DNA from: Streptomyces cyaneogriseus subsp. noncyanogenus
Lineage (GTDB): Bacteria; Actinomycetota; Actinomycetes; Streptomycetales; Streptomycetaceae
NCBI RefSeq assembly: GCF_000931445.1
Contig: NZ_CP010849.1
Span: forward strand, 3,038,001-3,102,000
Length of the DNA: 64,000 bases
Direction: 5' to 3'
Shown here: positions 54,784-62,524 of the stretch, piece after piece
Position numbering within the stretch: the stretch's first letter is position 1
Layout: each line of letters begins with the position of its first letter
Position numbers and translations under genes: made by a program
Notes under the pieces: model-generated
Seen by the model: only the letters and a program-made list of their open reading frames with translations
The model's database searches: none
Told to the model about the DNA's origin: nothing

Positions 54784-55748
54784 GACGCCGGGCCTGCCTG
54801 CTGCTGGCCGGGGTGCTGCTGTCGGCCGCGGCGGGCTGCGGTCTGACCAGCGGCTCCCCCATGAGCGACGACGTGGAACCGGGCACCGTCGGCCGCGGCC
54901 GGCCGCTCGACGGCGCCGATCTGACCGTCACCTCCAAGGCCTTCACCGAGCAGCTCATCCTCGGCGCGATCATGGGCATCGCCTTCCAGGCGGCCGGCGC
55001 CGAGGTCCTGGACCGCACCGGCATCCAGGGCGCCATCGGCTCCCGCGAGGCGGTGCTGAACGGTGACGCCGACGCGCTGTACGAGTACACGGGCACCGGC
55101 TGGATCACCTTCCTGGGCCACAGCGAGCCCATCGCCGATCCGCAGGAGCAGTGGCGGGCGGTGCGCGACGCCGACCGCCGCAACGGGGTGACCTGGCTGC
55201 GGCCCGCGTCGCTGAACAACACCTACGCGCTGGCCATGAACCGGGCCAACTTCGAGAAGTACGGCACCAGGACCCTGTCGGACGTAGCCCGGCTGGCGAA
55301 GTCGGACCCGGGCGCGGTGACCCTGTGCGTGGAGGGCGAGTTCGCCAACCGGGGGGACGGGCTGCCGGGCATGCAGCGGACGTACGGGATGGACGTGCCG
55401 GCGCGCCGCATCACGCAGATGGACCCCGGGATCATCTACACCCAGGTCGCCAAGGGGGCGTGCACGTTCGGCGAGGTGTACACCACCGACGGCCGGATCA
55501 GCTCGATGGACCTGGTGGTGATGGAGGACGACAAGAGGTTCTTCCCCAACTACAACGCCACACCGGTGGTCAACACCAAGGTGCTGGACGCGTGGCCGGC
55601 GATCGCCGAGGTGCTCGCCCCCGTCACCGAGAAGCTGACCGACTCGGTGGCGCGGGAGCTGAACGCGCGGGTGGACGTCGACGGGGAGGACCCCCACCAC
55701 GTGGCGCTGGACTGGATGAAGAAGGAGGGGTTCGTCAAGGGCGGCTGA
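54780..55748 (+). CDS. Osmolyte ABC substrate-binding lipoprotein
   Basis: 322 residues, ATGA overlap with the previous gene. Lipobox LLSAAAGC, then OpuAC-fold with LTVTSKAFTEQLILGAIMGI, EYTGTGWITFL and LNNTYALAMN, matching choline/betaine binding proteins. It completes the four-gene importer. Confidence 0.92.
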   Translation: MRRRACLLLAGVLLSAAAGCGLTSGSPMSDDVEPGTVGRGRPLDGADLTVTSKAFTEQLILGAIMGIAFQAAGAEVLDRTGIQGAIGSREAVLNGDADALYEYTGTGWITFLGHSEPIADPQEQWRAVRDADRRNGVTWLRPASLNNTYALAMNRANFEKYGTRTLSDVARLAKSDPGAVTLCVEGEFANRGDGLPGMQRTYGMDVPARRITQMDPGIIYTQVAKGACTFGEVYTTDGRISSMDLVVMEDDKRFFPNYNATPVVNTKVLDAWPAIAEVLAPVTEKLTDSVARELNARVDVDGEDPHHVALDWMKKEGFVKGG

Positions 55749-55776
55749 CGGTGGCCGCCCGCGCGGGCCCGCCGGC

Positions 55777-56568
55777 TCAGCAGCGGGGGACCGAGCCCTT
55801 GCCCGACGCCAGCGCCTTCAGCGCGTCGACCGCGCCCTTCAGGGTGGTCACCGGGATCAGCCGCAGCCCCTCGGGCAGCTCCGCCTCGGCCTGCGCGCAC
55901 TCGGCCTTCGGGACCAGGAAGACGCTCGCCCCGTCCCGCCGGGCGGCCTGCGTCTTGAGCGGGACCCCGCCGACGGCGCCGACCTCGCCGTCGGCGTCGA
56001 TCGTGCCCGTACCGGCGATGACCTTCCCGCCGGTCAGGTCCCCGCCGCTGCCGTCGCCCTCCAGCTTGTCGATGATCCCGAGGGAGAACAGCAGCCCGGC
56101 GCTGGGGCCGCCGACATCGGCGAGCCGCAGGGTGACGTCGACGTCCGAGGCGTCGAGGCCCAGGTGGCCGAGGGCCGCCCGGGTCGCCGCGGTCTGGGAC
56201 TCCTCCATCTGCTCGATGTTGTGCCGCTCGATCTCCTCCAGGTCGTCACCGCTCGGGTAGACCGCGTCGCGCGGCATGACGGCCCGGTCGGTGGCGAACC
56301 AGTTGTCGAGCACGTCGCCGAGCCGGACGTCGGTGTCGGGCCCGGTCGCCACGATCGTCGTCATCCGCAGTTGCCCGCTCGTCTCGCGGACGGGCGCGCC
56401 GGAGATCCTGATCACCTCGCTGCCCTTGTACGCGCCGAGCACATTCGCCGTCGAACCGGGCTGCGCCACCGAGAACGGCAGCGGCGCGAAGGCCGCGGTG
56501 GCGAGCAGAGCGGCGACGGGCAGGGCACACACGGCGACGGCCTGGGGGCGTTTGAGGCGAGAGAGCAC
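55777..56568 (-). CDS. Secreted/membrane Lon-type (S16) protease
   Basis: 263 residues. Signal/anchor ALPVAALLATAAFAPLPFSV, then the Lon proteolytic domain with Ser156 in VGGPSAGLLFSLGI and Lys205 in GGVPLKTQAA. The related YlbL-type proteins carry a PDZ domain before it; there is none here. Peptidase acting at the membrane or outside. Confidence 0.85.
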   Translation of the reverse strand: MLSRLKRPQAVAVCALPVAALLATAAFAPLPFSVAQPGSTANVLGAYKGSEVIRISGAPVRETSGQLRMTTIVATGPDTDVRLGDVLDNWFATDRAVMPRDAVYPSGDDLEEIERHNIEQMEESQTAATRAALGHLGLDASDVDVTLRLADVGGPSAGLLFSLGIIDKLEGDGSGGDLTGGKVIAGTGTIDADGEVGAVGGVPLKTQAARRDGASVFLVPKAECAQAEAELPEGLRLIPVTTLKGAVDALKALASGKGSVPRC

Positions 56569-56701
56569 GGAGTCAATCTAACGCGGGGGCCAGGTCCGGC
56601 CCGTGCCCGGTACCGGCGCCCTCCCCGCGGGCCGGGGCGGCCCGCCGGTCCGGCCCAAGCCGCACCGCTCGGCGGGTTGCCGCCTGTGCTCCCGCCTCGC
56701 C

Positions 56702-57343
56702 TCAGCGCAGCGCCTCGGACACCTCGCGGGCCGCGTCCACCACCCGAGGGCCCACCCGCTCGGGCACCACGTCCGCCAGCATCACCACGCCCACGCTGCC
56801 CTCGACGCCGGACACGCCGAGCAGCGGCGCCGCGGCCCCGCTCGCCCCGGCCTCCAGCTCTCCCCGGGTGAGGGTGTACCCGGGGTCCTCGGCCGGCTGC
56901 CGCCGTGCCGCGAGGATCGCCTTCCCGGCGGCTCCCCGGTCCAGGGGGTGGCGGAAACCGGCCCGGTAGGCCACGTGGTAGTCGGTCCAGGTCGGCTCGA
57001 CGACGGCCACGGCGAGCGCCTCGGCCCCGTCCACCAGCGTCAGATGGGCGGTCGCCCCGATGTCCTCGGCCAGCGCCCGCAGCGCCGGCATCGCCGCCTC
57101 GCGCACCAGCGGATGCACCTGGCGGCCCAGCCCCAGCACGCCCAGCCCGACGCGGGCGCGGCCGCCCAGGTCACGGCGGACGAGCGCGTGCTGCTCCAGG
57201 GTGGCGAGCAACCGGTACACCACCGTCCGGTTCACGCCCAGTCTGTGGGAAAGCTCGGTGACGGTCAGCCCGTGGTCCGTATCGGCCAGCAGTTTGAGGA
57301 CCCGCAGTCCCCTGTCGAGCGTCTGAGAGGTCTCCGCGGTCAC
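56702..57343 (-). CDS. IclR-family regulator
   Basis: 213 residues. Start at GTG 57343, eight bases after AAGGAG. HTH LTVTELSHRLGVNRTVVYRL and the IclR effector domain (AYRAGFRHPLDRGAAGKAIL). The target is not evident; the 308 bp beyond it (57344-57651) hold no gene I can see. Confidence 0.88.
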   Translation of the reverse strand: MTAETSQTLDRGLRVLKLLADTDHGLTVTELSHRLGVNRTVVYRLLATLEQHALVRRDLGGRARVGLGVLGLGRQVHPLVREAAMPALRALAEDIGATAHLTLVDGAEALAVAVVEPTWTDYHVAYRAGFRHPLDRGAAGKAILAARRQPAEDPGYTLTRGELEAGASGAAAPLLGVSGVEGSVGVVMLADVVPERVGPRVVDAAREVSEALR

Positions 57344-57651
57344 GACGCCCACTCCTTAGTGGTGAGGTCGGCGGCCTCCTCACAGGGAGTGCGTCACCGG
57401 TCCCGTCGGTGACACGTGTCCGAGGCCGCCGATCGGCTGGCGGCCCGGCGTCCTCCCGGGCCCAGTCGCTTCACGGCTGCGCTCCGCGGCGGCGCTGCCA
57501 CGGGGCGTGTGCGTAGCGGGACAGTAGCGAGCGGGTCCGCTCAGCGGAAGGCTCCGTCCAGAATCCGGGCAGGGGCCGATGGGAACCGTCGGTGTTTGCC
57601 CCGGAACGTACGGCGCACGCGCTGACGCGGCGGCCCGTCCCGGGAGCCGCC

Positions 57652-59448
57652 TCACTTCATCCGGGTGGCCCACTCCTGGACCTTGGCGATGCGCTGGCGC
57701 AGTTGCCCGGCCGTGGCCTCGGCGCTGGGCGGCCCGCCGCAGACGCGGCGCAGCTCGGTGTGGATGACGCCGTGCGGCTTGCCGCTCTGGTGGACGTAGG
57801 CGCCGACCATGGTGTTGAGCTGCCGGCGCAGCTCCATCAGCTCCTTGTGGGTGACCACCGGGCGCCGCTCGGCGGGCAGCTCCAGCAGGTCCGCCTCGGT
57901 GTCCGGCTTCTTGCGGCTGTGCGCGATCTGCCGCGCCTGCCGCTTCTGGAGCAGGAGCTGGACCTGCTCGGGCTCCAGCAGCCCCGGGATGCCGAGGTAG
58001 TCCTGCTCCTCCTCGCTGCCCGGGTGGGCCTGCATGCCGAACTCGGCGCCGTTGTACATCACCCGGTCGAAGACGGCGTCGGACTCCAGCGCCTCGAAGG
58101 GCAGCATGTCCTGCTCGCCGGTGTCCTCGTCCTTCTGCTGCTCCGCCTCCTTGAGGAGCTTGTCCTCCTCGGCGTACGGGTCCTCCTCGCCGTCCTTCTT
58201 CGGCTTGTCGAGGACGTGGTCGCGCTCGCGCTCCATCTCGTTGGCGAAGGAGAGCAGGTCGGGCACGGTCGGCAGGAACACCGAGGCGGTCTCGCCCCGG
58301 CGCCGGGAGCGCACGAAGCGGCCGACGGCCTGCGCGAAGAACAGCGGCGTCGAGATGGTGGTGGCGTACACCCCGACCGCGAGGCGGGGCACGTCGACAC
58401 CCTCGGACACCATGCGGACGGCGACCATCCACCGCTCGTCGCTCGCGCTGAACTCGTCGATCCTCTTCGATGCCCCGGCGTCGTCGGAGAGCACGAGGGT
58501 CGCCTTGTGGCCGGTGATCTCCCGGATGAGCTTGGCGTAGGCGCGCGCCGAGTCCTGGTCGGAGGCGATGACGAGGGCGCCCGCGTCGGGGATGGCCTTC
58601 CTCACCTCGGTCAGCCGCTGGTCGGCGGCGCGCAGCACGGCCGGCATCCAGTCGCCGCGCGGGTCCAGGGCGGTGCGCCAGGCCTGGCTGATCGCGTCCT
58701 TGGTCATCGGCTCGCCGAGGCGGGCCTCGATCTCGTCCCCGGCCTTGGTGCGCCAGCGCATGTTGCCGCTGTAGGAGAGGAAGATGACCGGCCGGACGAC
58801 GCCGTCGGCGAGGGCGGACCCGTACCCGTAGGTGTAGTCGGCGGCCGACCGGCGGATGCCGTCCGCCCCCTCCTCGTACGTCACGAAGGGGATGGGGTTG
58901 GTGTCGGAGCGGAACGGCGTACCGGTGAGCGCCAGCCGCCGGGTGGCCGGCTCGAACGCCTCCAGACACGCCTCGCCCCAGGACTTGGAGTCACCGGCGT
59001 GGTGGATCTCGTCGAGGATCACGAGGGTCTTGCGCTGCTCGACGCGGTTGCGGTGCAGCATGGGCCGCACGCCCACACCCGCGTAGGTGACGGCGACGCC
59101 GTCGTACTCCTTGCCGAGGGGACCGGCGCTGTACTCGGGATCCAGCTTGATCCCCACCCGCGCGGCGGCCTCCGCCCACTGCTTCTTCAGGTGCTCGGTC
59201 GGCGCGACCACGGTCACCTGCTGCACGACGTGGTGGTGCAGCAGCCAGGAGGCGAGCGTCAGCGCGAAGGTCGTCTTTCCGGCGCCGGGCGTGGCGACCG
59301 CGAGGAAGTCGCGCGGCTGCTCCTGGATGTACTTCTCCATCGCTCCCTGCTGCCAGGCCCGCAGCTTGCTGGCGGTGCCCCAGGGGGCACGGCCGGGGAA
59401 AGCCGGGGACAGATGGTGCGAGGAGCTGGAAGCGGCGGTGGTAGTCAC
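57652..59448 (-). CDS. DEAD/DEAH-box helicase (SF2)
   Basis: 598 residues. Walker A ATPGAGKTTFAL, VILDEIHHAGDS, LALTGTPFRSD and AQAVGRFVRSRRRGETASVF. Two RecA domains followed by a 180-residue helical C-terminal region. Conserved in Streptomyces core genomes; nucleic-acid substrate unknown. Confidence 0.9.
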   Translation of the reverse strand: MTTTAASSSSHHLSPAFPGRAPWGTASKLRAWQQGAMEKYIQEQPRDFLAVATPGAGKTTFALTLASWLLHHHVVQQVTVVAPTEHLKKQWAEAAARVGIKLDPEYSAGPLGKEYDGVAVTYAGVGVRPMLHRNRVEQRKTLVILDEIHHAGDSKSWGEACLEAFEPATRRLALTGTPFRSDTNPIPFVTYEEGADGIRRSAADYTYGYGSALADGVVRPVIFLSYSGNMRWRTKAGDEIEARLGEPMTKDAISQAWRTALDPRGDWMPAVLRAADQRLTEVRKAIPDAGALVIASDQDSARAYAKLIREITGHKATLVLSDDAGASKRIDEFSASDERWMVAVRMVSEGVDVPRLAVGVYATTISTPLFFAQAVGRFVRSRRRGETASVFLPTVPDLLSFANEMERERDHVLDKPKKDGEEDPYAEEDKLLKEAEQQKDEDTGEQDMLPFEALESDAVFDRVMYNGAEFGMQAHPGSEEEQDYLGIPGLLEPEQVQLLLQKRQARQIAHSRKKPDTEADLLELPAERRPVVTHKELMELRRQLNTMVGAYVHQSGKPHGVIHTELRRVCGGPPSAEATAGQLRQRIAKVQEWATRMK

Positions 59449-59563
59449 GGTCTCCGAAGGGGGTAGAACGGCTCGGCCACGTATGACAACCGGGCCACCC
59501 TACCGGCGGCGCCGGCCGGCGGGTGCCCGGATCCGGCCGGGTCGCCTCCGGGTGGGACCGAGG

Positions 59564-59767
59564 TCACACCGGCCGCTCCGCCAGGTCCCGCAACGCCTCC
59601 GAGATGACCTTCACCTCTTCCAGTTCACCCGTCGCCACCCCGATCACCAGCCGCTCGGCGGCATCGATGTCGGGACGCAGCTGCACATCGTTCAGCGCCA
59701 GGAAGACGACACAGGAGGTCCACGCCGTGCGGCTCGTGAGCCGTCCGGGCCACCGAAGTGGCACCAC
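59564..59767 (-). pseudogene. C-terminal remnant of a Doc/Fic-type toxin
   Basis: 67 residues from a GTG that abuts the MFS stop. RTAWTSCVVFLALNDVQLRP DIDAAERLVIGVATGELEEV matches the end of Doc toxins, but the catalytic HPFxxGN motif region is missing and replaced by MVPLRWPGRLTS. It is a fragment, so no active AMPylase/kinase. Confidence 0.55.
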
Positions 59768-61246
59768 TCACCCCGCCGGCGACCGCAGCCGCGTCGTCAC
59801 CCACGCCCCCAGCAGGGCCACCCCCGCCATCGGCAGGAAGACCACCGCGAACGCGGCCGGGTGGGAGCCGGTGGCCTCCGTGGCCGCGTGGGTGACGGTG
59901 CCGCCGCCCAGCGCGGCGAAGGCGGCGCCGCCCGCGGCGAGCAGCAGGACGTTGGACAGGCCGTCCGAGATCTGGAGGGCGGCGGAGTTGCTGCCCGCGT
60001 CCTCGGGGGCGGAGAGCTTCAGCAGCAGCACGCTGGTGGAGGAGATCACCAGGCCCATGCCGAAGCAGCCGAACGCCCAGGCGACGGCCACCGTCCAGGC
60101 GGGCACCGCGTCGATCAGCACGCTCGGCGCGGTGGCGATGGCCGCCGCGACCAGCACCATCCCGAGTGTCATCAGGCGCTCCCGGTACGGCTCCACCCGC
60201 GGCCGCGCCTGCATCCAGGAGCCCAGCGCCCAGGTCGCCCCGCCCGCCGCGAGGGAGAAACCGGCCAGCGTCGGGCTCAGCCCCCGCTGGGTGACCAGCA
60301 TCAGCGGCACGAAGGACTCGGCGGCGATGAAGGACCCCGCCGCGATGCCGCGCAGCAGCACCACGGAGGGCAGGCCGCGGGCCGCCCGCCAGGTGCCGCG
60401 CGGGAGCAGGCCGAGCACGGCCGGGACGAGCAGCGCCGCACCCGCCGCGCCGGGCAGCAGCGACAACCAGCGCAGGTCCTGGGCGGCGTACTGGAGCAGC
60501 CCGGCGCCGAGCGAGATGGCGAGGGCGAGACGGATGCGGCGGCGGTCGAAGGAGGCCGGCCGGTCCCGGCCGTCCGCTCCGGGCACCGGGCCGGACGCCC
60601 GGCTGCGTATCCGCGGCAGCGCCAGCGCCAGCGGCAGGACCACCAGCGCCGGGATGCCGATGAAGACCCAGCGCCACCCCAGGTGCTCGGTCACCGCGCC
60701 GGAGGCGAGCGGCCCGACGATCGAGGGGACGATCCAGCCCGCCGCGAACGCCGCCATGATCGCCGGGCGCAGCCGCTCCGGATAGGCCCGGCCGACGACC
60801 ACGTACAGCGCGACGATCACCAGCCCGCCACCGAACCCCTGCACCGCCCGCCCGAGGATGAACAGCCACATCGCCCCGGCCGTGCCCGACAGCAGCAGCC
60901 CCGCCGCGAACGAGGCGATACCGCAGGTCAGCGGGGCCACCGGGCCGCGCCGGTCCGACCACTGGCCGGACAGCACCATCCCGAACAGGCTCGTCGTGAA
61001 GTAGCCCGAGAACGCGAACGCGTACAGCGACACTCCGTGCAGCTCCCGCGCCGCCACCGGCATCGCCGTGCCGACCGCGGTCGCCTCGAAGGCGATCAGG
61101 ACGACGACGGAGACGATGCCGATGCTCAGCGCCCGGTAGGCGCGGCTCAGCACGGTCTCGCCCGCCGGGGCGGGGCCGCCGGGGACACCTTCGTGGGCGG
61201 TGGCGGGGCGCGCGGCCTCGGTGTCGCGCGGTTCAGGGGCGGTCAT
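59768..61246 (-). CDS. MFS exporter (DHA-type)
   Basis: 492 residues, about 14 segments; start MTAPEPRDTEAARPATAHEG. GQWSDRRGPVAPLTCG (loop 2-3) and ILGRAVQGFGGGLVIVAL are drug:proton antiporter signatures. Substrate unknown. No obvious ribosome site; near-leaderless start. Confidence 0.9.
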   Translation of the reverse strand: MTAPEPRDTEAARPATAHEGVPGGPAPAGETVLSRAYRALSIGIVSVVVLIAFEATAVGTAMPVAARELHGVSLYAFAFSGYFTTSLFGMVLSGQWSDRRGPVAPLTCGIASFAAGLLLSGTAGAMWLFILGRAVQGFGGGLVIVALYVVVGRAYPERLRPAIMAAFAAGWIVPSIVGPLASGAVTEHLGWRWVFIGIPALVVLPLALALPRIRSRASGPVPGADGRDRPASFDRRRIRLALAISLGAGLLQYAAQDLRWLSLLPGAAGAALLVPAVLGLLPRGTWRAARGLPSVVLLRGIAAGSFIAAESFVPLMLVTQRGLSPTLAGFSLAAGGATWALGSWMQARPRVEPYRERLMTLGMVLVAAAIATAPSVLIDAVPAWTVAVAWAFGCFGMGLVISSTSVLLLKLSAPEDAGSNSAALQISDGLSNVLLLAAGGAAFAALGGGTVTHAATEATGSHPAAFAVVFLPMAGVALLGAWVTTRLRSPAG

Positions 61247-61463
61247 GGAGGCCAGAGTAAGGGCCACAGCCCGCGGTGGCTCCTGTCCCGAGACGGTCCG
61301 GGGCTGCGACCTTGGTCCTACGACCGCCGTGCCGCCGTTCGCGAGCGTTCATGAACGGCGTATGGCGGTCCTGTTGCGGCCCCCGCGCTTTCCTTGAGCA
61401 CCAGCCCCGCTCGGGCCTACGGTCGAATCACCCGAGGGGGAACGGCAGTTCACTCCCCCGCAG

Positions 61464-61535
61464 GACCGCGTGCCCGAGTGGTTCAGGGACTCGCCTGCAA
61501 AGCGAGTTACGCGGGTTCGAATCCCGCCGCGGTCT
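61464..61535 (+). tRNA. tRNA-Cys(GCA)
   Basis: Acceptor GACCGCG/CGCGGTC with U73 (the cysteine discriminator), D stem CCC/GGG, anticodon stem CTCGC/GCGAG with CTGCAAA (GCA), four-base variable loop, T arm GCGGG/CCCGC. CCA is not encoded. Its 3' part is overlapped antisense by the SUKH-like gene end. Confidence 0.95.
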
Positions 61536-62283
61536 CCAGCAGGGCGCCCTGGTGCAGCAGCCAGAGGGTGCCCGCCAGGGCGGACACGTCCGAGGTCAGC
61601 GGCCGCAGGGCGGCCTCGGACTCGTGCCAGGCCAGGACCGTGCCCGTCGCCGCGTCCACGACCACGCCGCTGCCGTCGGCCAGGCCGCCCACACGTATCA
61701 GGTGGTCCGCCCGGGCCGGGAGCCGGTGCGTCGGGAAGGCGCCGGGGCGCTCGTAGGCGTAGTACTCCGCCAGCGTCGGCAGCGGCATCTCCGTGTCCTG
61801 GCGGAACGGGAAGCCGTCCTCGGGCAGCCCCGTGTCGCGCAGGAAGCGGCGGGTCGGCTCGTGGAGGAGCGTGGCGGGGAAGTCGACCTCCTCGAACCGC
61901 ACCACCTCGCCCCGCCCGAACTCCCGCTCCAGCAGCCGGGCCGGAAGGTCCAGCGCGAGCCCGGAGGACGTGCGCCGGCCCGCCGCGAGGACGAGCAGGC
62001 CGATCAGCGCGGCCGTCTTCCAGAACAGCGGCAGACCCTCACCGCGCGCCCGCTCCCCCGGCACCGCCGAGGGGAGCCCGGACGCCCGGGCCGCCATGGC
62101 GAACCGGACCAGCGTCAGCAGCGACGGCCCCGACAGGACGGCCCCGCCCGCCGTGCTCCCCGTGCTCGCCCGGTCGTCCGCGCTCCCGGTGCTTCCCGTG
62201 CCGGCCCTGCTCCCCATGCTTCCCGTGCTCGCCGTCCTGGCCACCCCGGCCCTCGCGGCCGTCCCGGTCGGTCCTTCGTACAT
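61507..62283 (-). CDS. SUKH-4-like immunity-domain protein, C-terminus in tRNA
   Basis: 258 residues. The middle and end (LLEREFGRGEVVRFEEVDFP, TGLPEDGF, MPLPTLAEYYAYE, LIRVGGLADGSGVVVDAATG TVLAWHES) look like a SUKH-4 domain. The last residues, TAAGFEPA, are translated from the antisense tRNA-Cys. The N-terminal 60 residues are low complexity (TGSMGSRAGTGSTGS). SUKH proteins are immunity partners of polymorphic toxins; none is adjacent. It may be a truncated pseudogene. Confidence 0.6.
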   Translation of the reverse strand: MYEGPTGTAARAGVARTASTGSMGSRAGTGSTGSADDRASTGSTAGGAVLSGPSLLTLVRFAMAARASGLPSAVPGERARGEGLPLFWKTAALIGLLVLAAGRRTSSGLALDLPARLLEREFGRGEVVRFEEVDFPATLLHEPTRRFLRDTGLPEDGFPFRQDTEMPLPTLAEYYAYERPGAFPTHRLPARADHLIRVGGLADGSGVVVDAATGTVLAWHESEAALRPLTSDVSALAGTLWLLHQGALLETAAGFEPA

Positions 62284-62524
62284 CGTGCTCCCCCGTACCC
62301 GCGTGCGTGCGCCGGCCCCGGGCACGGCGCGTCACCCGCCCGGTGCACCCGGTTCCCCCAGCACTCGGAAGACTACGCGCCGCCACTGACAACGCGGCCC
62401 CGGCCGGGCGGCGCGCCGCTGAACCCGGGGAACGTGCCGCTGAACAACGCCCCCTGCCCGTCGAGACGCGCGATCCGCCCGGCCCGTTCCCGCCCGGACG
62501 CCACGGCGCCACGGCGGCACGGCG

